DNA of 64,000 nucleotides from Thinopyrum elongatum (GCA_011799875.1 CM022300.1:108699201-108763200), one strand, 5' to 3'. Positions 22,932 to 32,742 are shown, numbered from the stretch's first letter. The notes: a model not told the origin generated them from the letters alone. A program made the numbers and translations.

Positions 22932-24591
22932 CCTCTGTTAGTCTAACAGTGGATTATTTGAACTAACAGAGTGATTAGTGGGGTGGGCCCCATATGTCAG
23001 TGAGTCATTAGTATAACTAATTTGTTTTTATTTATTTAATCACTTATTAGTTTAATTAGCAGAGGGGGTCCCACATGTCAGCGACTGGGCTCGGCCCAGT
23101 CAGCACGTTGACCCGAGTCAACGGGGTCAACGGGACCAGGGGGCCCACTGTCAGCGACTAAGGACAGGCCCCACCGAGCCGCGTCAGCACGGCGGCCGGA
23201 GATCGCGCCGGCGACCTCTCCAGCGGCGAAAGTTCGCCGGAGTGGCTCGGGATCGCTCCTCGGTGGGCCATTTTGCGCGCGCCCGGGTTCGTTCGAACGG
23301 GCACACCGAGCCGCATCCACCTATGGCGGCAGCGCTGCCGGAAACGGTCTGGAACGACGACGGCGAGCGACGGGGCGGTCGCCGGAGTTCGGGAGTTGGG
23401 GATCGAGCGCTAGGGAGCACGGGAAAGCTCGTGCTCGAGCTCGTTGGACTCCTGGGAGCACCAGGAGCACAACGGTGGCCTCAGGCGAACGTGACAGGGG
23501 CCATGGCCACGGCCACGAGCTCGTCGGCGACGGGCAGAGCTCGGGCGCGGCGGCAGCTACCTACGGCGCAGGAAGAAGCTAGCGGAGGGGAATAGGAGAC
23601 GGAGGAGCTCACCTAGCAGGCGCAAGAAGGCCCGGCGATAGCTTAGTAGCTGCAGAGGTCGTCGCCGGGGACGGGGAAGATCGGCGGCTGCCGGGGAAGG
23701 GAACGGAGGAGGTGCGGTGCTTCAGAGCATCCCAGCTCCAGCGAAAGCCACCAGACGACGAGGCGGTCTCCGGCGGACCTCCCTGGCACCACGGATGGCG
23801 GAGCAGGCGCCGGTGGCCACGGCAAGCAGCGGGGTGCAGCAGCTGCGGCGCTCGGCGGCGGATCTGAGAAGGGGAGAGACGGAGAGCGAGCGAGGGAGAG
23901 AGAGGGAGAGCGAGTGGGGATGTCCAGGGGGAGTGGACGAGGCTCGTCCTTATCCTCGCGAGCGTCGGTGGGCGTCGAGGCAGTCGCCGTGTCACCGCCT
24001 CGCCGGCGCGCGGGCGCTCGGCCATGGGCGCGGCGACACGCAGGAGAGAGAGGGAAGGGAATGGGCCAGGTGGGCCGGTAATCGGGGCGCTCTGCACTTA
24101 GGCCCAGTGCACAGTGCCTCGTTTTATTTTTCTGTTTCTGTTTTGTGTTTTTTTTTTCTTTTCTGTTTTGTATTAGTTAGAACACTTTTGCATTTTTGTA
24201 AAATATGAGAGTTGTCCCCTATATTGCAATGCAATATTCCTTGTCACCAAAAACTGGTTTGGGTGAATTTGGATTTCATTTGAATTTGAAATGAATTTAA
24301 TTAGGTTAAATAATTCTGTTTTGGTGCTGTTTCATGTGGTTCGAACCATTTAACTAGTTCCAATTCCATTGTTTATATTTCTATGAGTGCTTCTGGAATA
24401 TTTACTATTTAGTGAACATTTTTGCAACAGTGTTTGAGCAAATTTATTTTGCACTTTTGAATTTGAGTTGAATTTCAGAATTGAGTTTGAATTGTTTTGG
24501 TTAACCACTATGACTAGGCACTGCAAATGATATGACTTGGCATTATTAGTAGTTGATCACAGTGACTAATACACAGGGGTGTTACACCTGA

Positions 24592-24711
24592 GTACTTTGT
24601 TCTGCTGCTTGTATTTCATCACTTAGCAAATTCCTCAAGTAGTATTTCCTCAGTGATGAATTTGTAAAAATCGCCTATTCACCTCCCTCTAGTCGATATA
24701 ACGCACTTTCA
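24592..24711 (+). repeat. 3' LTR of the Maximus-like element, last part
   Basis: Continues the LTR after the solo-LTR insertion and ends ACGCACTTTCA at 24711. GAAGA, the target duplication of the whole element, follows. Confidence 0.85.
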
Positions 24712-25247
24712 GAAGAACAGCGGTACTTCCGCTTAACTATTAGATGCCCAGAAAATCTGCGGTAGTGGGGTGCTAGTCAGAGGCGCAGTACCGACGGAGC
24801 TGTACTACCGCGTTGAACTACCGCTCATTTACAGAGCACTAAAAATAGGCGGAAGTCCTAGTAGCACTGAACTGCGGCAGTACCGCTGGAGCGCTACTAC
24901 CGTGGTGTGTAGCGGTACTACCGCTTATGTGCCTCAAGAAGGCCCATGCACAAGGGAGGACAAGCTCCAAAGCTGGGAAGGAAAGAGGATGCAAAAAGAC
25001 TGTGTACGTGTTGATTCCACTCAAACCTTTCCGAAGCGGACCCCCTCTTAATAGTACGGTGATCCTACGACTCAAACCGACCGAAAATGAAATGCAAGAA
25101 AAACACCGTCTTCGCAATATCTCCGAGGGACACGAATCGTCTTGTGCCATATGATAGATTCTCAGAAATGCTCAATGCACATGATTAGTCCGCAAAAGCA
25201 TTGTCATCAATCACCAAAACCACTAAGGGAGAAATATGCCCCAACAA
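24712..25247 (-). repeat. Copia-type LTR fragment, 5' start, minus orientation
   Basis: On the minus strand this begins TGTTGGGGCATATTTCTCCC at 25247 and continues with a TTTTGGTGATTGATGACAA stretch. That layout is shared with the starts of other copia LTRs in this window (372, 11067, 25924). It runs to 24717 and resumes at 371; 24712-24716 is the duplicated target site. The part near 24719-24930 contains further GCGGTACTACCGC-type palindromes, some degenerate. No coding sequence is present. Confidence 0.55.
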
Positions 25248-25924
25248 CCGGCTCGGAAGTACAAGTAAAACCAATTAGTAAGTAGCACCGTAGTGCATAC
25301 ATAACTCTTAAACAAGAAATATGCAGAAAAGACAAAGTCATAGCTCAGAGGTACCGGACAAAGTTAATACTGGACATATACTGTGAGCACATAGAGAAGC
25401 AAACTGAGAGGATCAGAACTGCTGGATATTTTTTTTTTGCTAGGAGGTGCTAGAGCTAAGGGAGATGGTTTTAAAGAAACTTGGCTCGGTAGTACCAGAA
25501 CAAAAAGGTGTGGTAGTTCCGATGTTGTGGAAAACTGGGTTGTTCTCTAGGGTTACTCATTTCTTGAAGGACTTGATAGTACCGAAAAAAACTTAGGAAT
25601 AACTTGAGTGGATTGTTTCAGAACTTTGGTTTAGGTTCTTTTCTTGGAGTTTAAACAAAAGTACCTTAAACTATCCTCCTCATGACAGCATGAATATCCT
25701 ACAGTCAACGTGAATCTTTGATTTACCACAAATCTAGAAATTACATTCTAAGAATAAGGTGGGGAACAACTTCAAATTTATTTGTAGGCAGGGTCACCAT
25801 TATTGTTTCAGTCAAAGCGATAGGACTAAAACCTGAAATGAACTGAGTAGAAATATTAGTCCTCTCAATTTGTTTGTCATAAATCACCAAAATACAATAG
25901 GGATATATAAGAGACGCACTTTCA
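25248..25924 (-). repeat. Second minus-oriented copia-type LTR fragment
   Basis: Read on the minus strand, the sequence starts TGAAAGTGCGTCTC at 25924 and has a TTTTGGTGATTTATGACAA block followed by GGACTAAT. This is the same start architecture as the LTRs at 11067 and 372. It is cut at 25248 by the neighbouring LTR start. The 25248 end shows no recognisable LTR terminus, so it is a truncated fragment. Confidence 0.45.
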
Positions 25925-26532
25925 GGGACCAGTTTCAAAACCTGAACATATGTCAGTACACATGTCCGCGCGTGTAACTGCTGAACCAGTTTTTCCTTGG
26001 TTATTCCGGCATTTTAGTGCTTTCTTTTTCTTTGTATTTTCTGTTTCTGTTTCTTTTTTCCTTTCCTTTTCTTTTCTTTTTTCATTTTTCATTTTTCATT
26101 TTTAGTTTTCCAAAAAATGTTCATAAGTTTCAAAACAAGTTCTTGTTTACAAAATTTGTTCATAAATCCAAAAATGTTCATGTTTTCAATTATTTTTTAT
26201 AGATTTCAAGTTTTGTTTGAAGTTTTAAAATTACTTGTGTTTTAAAAAAGTTTTCTGAATTGTCAAAAATGCTTGTGTTTCCTAAACAAATCCATAAATT
26301 TCAAAAACATGTTCATGTTTTCTTTTTTTGTTCACCAATGCAAAAAAATTGGGTTTTCTAAAAAATCTTTAGAAATTCAAAAAATATTCTTGCTTTCAAA
26401 TTTTGTTCACCAATTGAAAAAATTATCCCATTTAAAAAAATTATTCACGAAATAAACAATGTTCACATTTGTCAAAAAAATAATTGTGTTTGTAATTTTT
26501 GGAATTAAGAATATTATTTGGTATTTTCAAGA
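25925..26532. repeat. Degenerate T-rich repeat region
   Basis: Many variants of AAATGTTCAT and TTCAAAAA-type blocks, with no coding sequence. This kind of sequence is common in decayed Triticeae DNA transposons; no termini or target duplication can be assigned. Confidence 0.35.
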
Positions 26533-27440
26533 AATGTGTCGCGTACTGGGCACTTCCTCTTGATTTTACTTTTTTATTTTTCTGTACGTGTTTTCGGCAT
26601 TTTGATGGGTCTGTTTTAAAAAAAAATGGCTCTTTGGTTTTCGCTTAGTTTCTCCTAGGTTTTAGAGAAAAAAATATTTGTTTTGGAAAGCACAACTATG
26701 CTTCTTGAAAAGGAAACAATTGTGCTTCTATGAGAAGCATAATTTTGCTTCTCATGGAGGCACAGACCGGCTTTCGGCAAAAGCACAACCGGGTATTTTT
26801 GGGGGGAAATCGTGCTTCCAAGAGAAGCACGGATTTGCTTCTCTTAACAGCATAGATTTTTTTTCACGAGAAGTACAACTATGCTTCTCGGAAAAAAACT
26901 TATGCTTCCGTGGAAAACACAGATTTGCTTTTCATGGAAGCATAAATTTGCTTCTGTGAGAAGCACAACTGTGCTTATCGAAAAGGGGGAAAATATGTGT
27001 GTTCAGGAGAAGCAGAAATTTGCTTCTCGAAAAAAAAAATCTTCCATGAAAAGAACATATTTGCTTCTCGGAAAAAAAGTCTTCCATGAAAAGAACATAT
27101 TTGCTTCTCGTGGAAGCACAGAAAGAGTGAAAACCGCAACCGTGCTTCCTAGCTATTTTTTTTCCTTTTTATATAATTTTATTTTTGTTACCGGTTTTTT
27201 CGGTTTTGTTTTTCAGATTTTTTTTGTATTCACTTTTATTTGTTTCCGATTCTTTTTTTTGGTTGTTTGTGAAAACAAAAGTTTGTAGAAACCTATTAAC
27301 ATGAGATTTAGTTTCAAAGATCTCAACGCGAAAATTTCAACGGTGAAAAAGGGTTTGGGATTTGAACACAAGGTTTAAGAGATAAAATATTTTGAATAAA
27401 CGAATATAGTTAAAAAAAACTCTTAAATTGCAACAAGTGA
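26533..27440. repeat. Unclassified palindrome-rich repeat unit, copy A
   Basis: Homologous to 27558-28420. It begins near a TGTGTCGCG block and carries alternating AGAAGCAC/GTGCTTCT-type palindromic microrepeats (26690-27130). It ends with a conserved CCTATTAACATGAGAT...GGTTTAAGAGATAAAA block and a degenerate TTGCAACAAGTGAC end (about 27428). More decayed than copy B. Possibly a DNA transposon; superfamily not determined. Confidence 0.5.
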
Positions 27441-27554
27441 CGAGGGTGGGTAGGTTTCAGGCTTCTAGAGTAAAAATGGGGAGCAACTAGTTAGCGAGCG
27501 CTCCTTCGGAAGCCTCCCAACGATCAGCACCACTTGGTGCGCTCTCAGCCCGCC

Positions 27555-28418
27555 TGCCACGTGTCGCGCTTTGGGCGCTCCCTCCGGATTTTGTTTTTTA
27601 ATATTTTTCCGCACGCGTTTTCGGCTTTTTAAACAGGTTTTTTTCCGGGTTTTTTTTACGTTTCGGTTTTGCACCAGTCTTCCTTAACCTTTGGACAATT
27701 TTTTTTGGGCAAAAAAACGCGTTTTTTTGCGAGAGTCACGGTTTTGCTTTCGCGAGTCACGGCCGTGTCTCTCGAAAACGAAAAAATATGGGTTTTCTGT
27801 TTTTTTTTTCCTTTCGCGAGTGGCACGGCTTTGCTTCCACGAGAGGCACGGTTGTGCTTTCGCGAGAGGCACGGCCGTGCCTCTCGAAAACGAAAAAAAA
27901 CGCGTTTTCTGTTTTTTTTTCTTTCCGCGAGAGACACGGCCGTGTCTCTCGGAAACGAAAAAAAACGGGTTTTCTGTTTTTTTTCTTTCGCGAGAGACAC
28001 GGTTTTGCTTCCGCGAGAGGCATGGTTGTGCTTTTGCGAGAGGCACGGCTGTGCCTCCTCGGAAACGAAAAAAACACGTTTTCTTTTTTTTCCCCTTCTG
28101 TGAGAGGCACGATTTTGCTTCTGCGAGAGGCACGGGTGTGATTTCGCGAGAGGCACAAGCGTGCCTCTTTCGGAAAGGGAAAAACCCGTGCTCCCGGTTT
28201 GGTTTTTTCGTCCGATTTTTTCGTGAAAAAAAGTTCGTCAAAACCTATCAACATGGGATCTAGGTTTCAAGATCTCGGCGCGAGGAATCCAACGGTGAAA
28301 ACGGTTCGAGATTTGGACGCACGGTTTAAGAGATAAAACGTTTTGAATAAACGGATCTACGAAAAAAGGAAAAACTCACCGGTTGCGACAAGTGGCGCGC
28401 ACGCCACTTGTCGCAACC
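27555..28418. repeat. Unclassified palindrome-rich repeat unit, copy B
   Basis: Begins GCCACGTGTCGCG and ends GCGACAAGTGGC, which are near inverted copies, suggesting terminal inverted repeats. The interior (27700-28170) is a set of AGGCACGGCCGTGCCTCTCG-like palindromic microrepeats separated by T-runs. The last ~170 bp is clearly homologous to the end of copy A. Confidence 0.5.
28381..28418. repeat. Perfect 17-bp inverted repeat at the end of copy B
   Basis: GGTTGCGACAAGTGGCG (28381-28397), a CGCA loop, then the exact inverse complement CGCCACTTGTCGCAACC (28402-28418). It looks like two element termini facing each other. Confidence 0.85.
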
Positions 28419-28761
28419 TGAAAGGGTGTGTGTGTGATCTTTGCAATGAGCACTTCTCAATTAGTGATTTCGGTAAACATGTTTTGACTTCCTTTAATTT
28501 TAAAAGAAAACATGTTCTGACTTCTGATCAACCCGTGCGGTGGCGAATTCTGTTTGAAAGGCCCGTGAACCAACTGGACGACATATCGTCTGGCCCATGT
28601 TTCAATCTCGCTGTCCTGTTCCCCTAGTCCGCCTTGCCTAAAAAGAAAACCGTTCCCCTAATCCGCCGCCGTCGTGCCGCTGTGTTCCGCCCGCCGCCCC
28701 CAGCTCCTCCTCCTCCTATGATCTGCTTCCTCCCTCTTCGTCTACCTTGATCGACAGGAAG
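28419..28761 (+). promoter_or_regulatory. Upstream region and first exon of the DUF1668 gene
   Basis: The sequence changes from repeat to apparently unique DNA. There is an AAACATGTTTTGACTTC direct/inverted repeat pair near 28470-28530, then a GC-rich pyrimidine leader (28630-28760). No clear TATA box is seen. Confidence 0.35.
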
Positions 28762-28909
28762 GTCAGTCCGTAACCCCTATTTCTTTTCTGTATGCAATTG
28801 TATCTTTTAGAAGAAAGATCGAAGAAACGGGGAGCAGAGCCTGTGTGTGTCGATCGCTCGGTTCCTTTCTGGCGTTTGTATGAGCGTTTGTTGTGTTGAA
28901 TCTATTCAG
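28762..28909 (+). other. Candidate 5'-UTR intron of the DUF1668 gene
   Basis: Donor GGAAG|GTCAGT and acceptor TCTATTCAG|GGTA enclose 148 bp of T-rich sequence, 32 bases before the chosen ATG at 28942. Confidence 0.4.
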
Positions 28910-28941
28910 GGTATCTGCTAGTCTGGAGTTGTCACCCAACC

Positions 28942-30129
28942 ATGAGCCTCCGCCGGCACGTGCATCTGATGTTAGTAAACCAAATAAAATGCGCGTACCA
29001 GCTTCGGCTCCTCAAGCGCTACCATCTATTCTACCCAACGGAAGAAGCAGCAGCAAAGGCGCGACCTCTGCCCAGCCTAAGAAAAGTGCCTCCAGACTCG
29101 CCTTTCGGGACCGTCCCAAAAAGGAAGAAGAAGCAGGTGGCTCCCTCAGACCAGCTGCGGAGTGTTAAGCTGCCGCCGCCGGTCTTCAGCGTGCAGCCAT
29201 CGCCATGCCCGATGGCTTGCAACGGCGAAGCCAGGGTGCAGTGCTTCCCTCTCTCTGGAAGCGTGGTCTTCTTCACCGACAGCGGGGCACGCACTGCGTT
29301 TTTCGACACCGAGGCCCGCTGCATGATAACCGCGCCCAACCTCCATTCGCCCAAGTGCCACCCCATGGCACTCTCTGTCCCAAGCCCTGGGCCTGGAGGC
29401 GAGCAGGATGGCGGCGACCACAGTCTCTACATCATGGACACCCAGCTCGATCCATACAAGGCCTCTCCATTCGAGGCCCTAATATACCGCAAGCACCCAG
29501 ATAGCCACGTTGATGTCACGAAGACATGGCACCATGACACACTCCCGCTGCCTCCATTCCTTAACGATTGGCCACATCGCCACTGTATCTCGATATCATC
29601 TTATTCTGTGGTGGGGGACGTAATCTGCGTCTCCGCAGATGGCTTGGGCACCTACTGCTTCGACATGGTGAGCCGGACGTGGAGCCGGGCTGGTGACTGG
29701 CAGATGCCCTTCTGCGGCAAGGCCGAGTACCTCCCTGAGCTCAAGCTCTGGTTTGGCCTCTCTACTGAATATCCTCAGCACCCATGCGCGGCTGATCTCT
29801 CCTCTGTCCTCAGAGGGCATGAGCCGAAGCGGCGCTATGTTTGGGGGGATCCGCACCTGCCCAAGGAATGGCTGCCGTCGTTCGATGGTTCCACCAGCAT
29901 TGTCCACTTGGGTTCCGGTAGGTTTTGCATCACCAACTACTTTGAAGACATGAACAGCTCTATGATGGATAGACAAACAGGTCCAGTTGGCGAGACAATT
30001 GTTGTTTTCACTGGTTTGGAAGTGTTGTCCGGCAAAGAAAGCGGCAAGGGCAACGGGCTCCGTATGATTAAGCACAAGTCTTGTACAATTTCTAGCACCA
30101 ACGAAATCGAGACAATGTCGGTACTCTAA
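28942..30129 (+). CDS. DUF1668-type grass protein (low-copy host gene)
   Basis: An intact 395-residue ORF with codon use and GC content unlike the surrounding repeats. It begins MSLRRHVHLM, a start typical of the grass-expanded DUF1668 (PF07893) family. The central part has the alternating hydrophobic/aromatic strand pattern of a beta-propeller-like protein (SYSVVGDVICVSADG, TYCFDMVSRTWSRAGDW, ELKLWFGLS). A basic KRKKK stretch lies near residue 62. The C-terminus (GETIVVFTGLEVL) is also a propeller-like strand. No signal peptide or membrane segment is visible. The function of the family is unknown. It is the only gene here with no in-frame stop and no element context. DUF1618-like or F-box-associated propellers are the main alternatives. 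Confidence 0.7.
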   Translation: MSLRRHVHLMLVNQIKCAYQLRLLKRYHLFYPTEEAAAKARPLPSLRKVPPDSPFGTVPKRKKKQVAPSDQLRSVKLPPPVFSVQPSPCPMACNGEARVQCFPLSGSVVFFTDSGARTAFFDTEARCMITAPNLHSPKCHPMALSVPSPGPGGEQDGGDHSLYIMDTQLDPYKASPFEALIYRKHPDSHVDVTKTWHHDTLPLPPFLNDWPHRHCISISSYSVVGDVICVSADGLGTYCFDMVSRTWSRAGDWQMPFCGKAEYLPELKLWFGLSTEYPQHPCAADLSSVLRGHEPKRRYVWGDPHLPKEWLPSFDGSTSIVHLGSGRFCITNYFEDMNSSMMDRQTGPVGETIVVFTGLEVLSGKESGKGNGLRMIKHKSCTISSTNEIETMSVL

Positions 30130-30239
30130 CTGATATGTTTTATTTTTCGGGACTAACTGATACGTGCCTTTGCTCAATGCTCCATCCTTTTAGCTATGTA
30201 TAAGGGACAGTCAAGACAACTATAAGAGAGGCTACCTAA
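30130..30239 (+). other. 3' flank of the DUF1668 gene
   Basis: AT-rich 3' untranslated-type sequence with a TTTTATTTTT stretch. No canonical AATAAA is evident before the Harbinger-like sequence starts near 30240. Confidence 0.3.
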
Positions 30240-31360
30240 GAGCATCTACAACCAAAATTGCATAATCCGGATCCTATACGTCCGGCGCGTCCGCGGACAG
30301 GGCCGTCCTCTTTTGGCCCTCTTTATAACCACACTCCGTAAATCTTGATACCCAAATCCATGCACAGCGATTATACAACGCAAATTCACCATACATTCAA
30401 CGAAACAATATATAACCCAAATAAATTTGGTATATGCCAAAATAAAATTCAATAGTTCATACAAAGATAAAGAATACACGAATGAATCAACAACTTCAGC
30501 CTTCACGGTCATTGATCCTCTTCTTCATGCGGAGCAGCTACTTCTTCCCTTCCAGATCCAAGAGGTTGATGTCCTGCATTAAGATCCTCGACTCCTCCGT
30601 CTTTCTCTCGCAAGCCGCAGCCTCTCTTTATCGAGCTCAAGACCATGCTTTGTCACTGTTTGCTCAAGCTCCAATTTGTCAACCTTCTCTTGCCTCTCCA
30701 ATTCCACCTTCTCCTGCTCGAAGGTCAATCTTTGTCGGCCGAACTCCATCTTCTCCCTTTGCACATCATTGAATATCTTGTACCTCTCCTCCTTCTTCAC
30801 CTCCTTGGCATAAAAAAGCCCGTTCAAGTAGCGGATATTTTGCTTGCCGCACCTTCAAGCGCCACCCTTTTCTTCTCCCACTTGTTTCCCATCACTTGCC
30901 GGTTTCTTTTTGGCACGGTTGGTTGTAAGTCGGACGCAACATTTTCTTCTTCCCCTTTCTCATCCACTCCAATTGATTGAGGCGAGTTCGACCCATCATT
31001 TTTCTTCATCTTATTCGTGCCATTCTCAATTTCCTTGACGACGATCTGCCACTTGGGTCTCCCATTTAATTTCATCCAACAATGAAAAAAAAGTGAATGG
31101 CTTCTTCTCCACTTGATGGTACAAAGCCGCCGTCAAAGTTGCATGGGTTTGAACTCCGATGCCGCTTTAGTTCTGGCCTACAACTTGTTTGAGATAACCA
31201 ACAAATTTGCTAATGGCCTCTTGGATGGACGGCCATCTATGTTGAAGAGAACACGCGACACGGTTGGTGCATATTGGGTGTGGTTGCACATAGTGTTTTT
31301 GCTCATGATCTTGCGGGAGGACTTTTGCAACATGAATAATGTTGCAGAATTTTTTCACTA
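30240..31360 (-). pseudogene. PIF/Harbinger-type Myb-like ORF1 relic
   Basis: On the minus strand, fragments in neighbouring frames form a decayed protein. A SANT/Myb-like part near 31167-31330 (SLQHRWPSIQEAISKFVGYL) resembles the ORF1 proteins of PIF/Harbinger transposons. A KxNGRPKW segment follows (31075), then a charged coiled-coil Glu/Arg/Lys tail (30579-30830) like the NAM-associated C-terminal domain. Frameshifts near 31100 and 30825 break it. The left end has AGCATCTACAACC-type terminal sequence at 30241; no matching right end is found. Confidence 0.5.
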
Positions 31361-31612
31361 AAAAAGATGATGTCTTCTACAGTGTGAATCGAGGACTTTC
31401 TGCAACAGAGATAATGTTGCGGGTGGACATTTGCAACAAGGCCATTGTTGCAGAAATGTATAAAAAAACATCGCCGACCAGAACAATGACGGAGGGGAGA
31501 AGGGAGGCCGGTAGCGGAGCTCGGCCATGCCAGTTCGAGCGGTGGCCATGGCTTCAAGGGGGCGTAGGGAGGCGGGGAGAGGAACAGTTGAAGAAGAAAA
31601 TGAGGAGAGAAG
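31361..31612. other. Unassigned sequence with GTTGCAG motifs
   Basis: Contains repeated GTTGCAGAAAT/CAACA segments (31320-31460), then a GC-rich stretch. It may be further Harbinger-related non-coding sequence. No gene supported. Confidence 0.25.
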
Positions 31613-31735
31613 TGTTAGATGTGTATAGTCCCTTCTGCATATCCCCATTGTATAAGGGGCTTACTGCATTTTACCTCACATGTACATGTATTGGCCTTTG
31701 GCCCCCTATGAATGTTAGTTGCTGATTATCCAACA
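31613..31735 (+). repeat. Short (123-bp) LTR of a copia-type element
   Basis: Starts TGTTAGATGTGTATAG and ends TTATCCAACA, with terminal inverted TGTT/AACA. A degenerate primer site (GGTATCAGATGC at 31737) follows. The body is at 60472-61569; the matching 3' LTR is not in the window because the element is truncated at 61570. Confidence 0.6.
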
Positions 31736-31808
31736 AGGTATCAGATGCTAGGCTAGCCCCTTCCTCCCGCACGATGCAACTCCGTGCGCCCCATACCTAG
31801 TCTGCCCG
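31736..31808 (+). other. Primer binding site and start of leader of the short-LTR copia
   Basis: AGGTATCAGATGC is a near match to the initiator tRNA-Met primer site. The leader continues until the hAT MITE, whose target duplication TCTGCCCG ends at 31808. Confidence 0.5.
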
Positions 31809-32402
31809 TAGGGGTGAAACCGGATCGGATTCGGACGGATAATCCTTATACCATATCCTATTCCATATTTATTTTCGGATTCGGAAGCGGAACGGATGCG
31901 GATTCGAATAGCGGATTATGCGGATTCGGATATGGTACGGTAACGGAACGGTGTCGGATCGGAAACAGTCATTTACCATATTCATATACGAGGAAGATAT
32001 AAATGCTTCAAACTAAAAGTAAACATAAACAATGAGCAAATTTTAATACTTATACATGTTAAGGACACATAAAGCACTAGATGGTATTAAAATAAGCCAA
32101 ATAAATCACTAATAAACATATGTCTCATCTCATAAGTAAAGATAACATTCATGTATTGCTATTTAATACTTACAAATTCACCCATAAATCGGATTCGGAA
32201 ATTAAAAGGTCGGATTATCCGGCAAGAAAAAACGGATTATCCTAATACATCGTATATTAGCAATACCATATCCTATACCGTATCCTATCAATCGGACTCG
32301 GATCGGATTGTTGTTGGATGTAAAAAATCTCTTACCGTATCCTATAAAAACGGATTCGGAAACGATTTCGGACGGAAATTATCCTTACCACTTTCACCCT
32401 GA
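31809..32402. mobile_element. hAT-type non-autonomous element (MITE)
   Basis: A 594-bp unit with terminal inverted repeats TAGGGGTGAAA / TTTCACCCTGA (one or two mismatches), flanked by a perfect 8-bp duplication TCTGCCCG (31801-31808 and 32403-32410), the hAT signature. The interior is packed with CGGATTCGGA/ATCCGGTATCC-like repeats at both ends and an AT-rich centre. No transposase is encoded. Confidence 0.85.
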
Positions 32403-32410
32403 TCTGCCCG

Positions 32411-32742
32411 TCTCCGGCCGTCATCGACCGTCTCCTCTCTGGCCCGGACCGGATCCGCCGCCCCGCTGCCTCCTCTCCGTCAGGCCGCAGCCACCTCCGG
32501 CCCGTCCGGCCACTGCCTCCTGCCTGCCTGCCGTCGTCGCCCCCGGCCCGTCCAGTCGTCGCCGCCTCCGGCTCGTCCGGCCGCCGCCGCCTCTAGCCCG
32601 TCCAGCCGCGGTCACCCCAGGCCCGTTCGGCCGCCGCCGCTGCCCATTCGGCCGCCACACCCCAGGCCCGTTTGGCCGCCACCGCTGCTTGTCCGGCTGG
32701 CTGCTTCTGGCTCTTGACGACCACGCCGGTCCTCACTTGCCT
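32411..32742 (+). other. GC-rich leader of the short-LTR copia, before the Angela junction
   Basis: A CCGTCCGGCCGCC-rich stretch with no supported ORF. At 32743 it switches abruptly to Angela/BARE LTR sequence. The leader resumes at 60472 with a C run. Confidence 0.45.

Larger units (their letters stand above)
20376..24586 (-). mobile_element. Solo LTR, probably Ty3-gypsy, minus orientation
   Basis: The 4211-bp unit has TG...CA ends. Read on the minus strand it starts TGTAACACCCC and ends GGTCGTCACA. It is flanked by a perfect 5-bp duplication CCTGA. There is no primer site, polypurine tract, gag or pol inside, and no internal long direct repeat is seen, so it is best read as a solo LTR left by LTR-LTR recombination. 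It contains a GC-rich section (about 23070-24110) and clustered short motifs. Family not named; wheat gypsy families with 4-5 kb LTRs exist. Confidence 0.7.
372..24711 (+). mobile_element. Maximus/SIRE-like Ty1-copia retrotransposon, split by two insertions
   Basis: The element runs from TGTAAGTGC at 372 to ...CACTTTCA at 24711 with a perfect 5-bp target duplication, GAAGA. The order is LTR, tRNA-Met-type primer site, gag, protease, integrase, reverse transcriptase, RNase H, a long third ORF, polypurine tract, LTR. Removing the nested copia (11067-16558) and solo LTR (20376-24586) with their target duplications leaves about 14.6 kb. That length and the extra 3' ORF fit the Sirevirus (Maximus) lineage. 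By eye I count about 46 substitutions between the LTRs over about 1.49 kb, near 3%. At 1.3e-8 per site per year that would be about 1.2 million years. Confidence 0.8.

Noticed and set aside
23078..24208. Long open frames in the GC-rich part of the solo LTR
   Set aside because: Open in several frames on both strands, lie within an LTR, and have no domain.
20376..24586. A complete small non-autonomous LTR element rather than a solo LTR
   Set aside because: No pair of internal direct repeats, primer site or polypurine tract could be found; a solo LTR is simpler, though not proven.
27656..28263. Six long overlapping open frames
   Set aside because: All six frames are open because the palindromic microrepeat lacks stop codons; reported as a repeat feature instead.
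29596..30177. 193-residue minus-strand open frame opposite the DUF1668 gene
   Set aside because: It is the antisense shadow of a GC-rich coding sequence with no recognisable domain.
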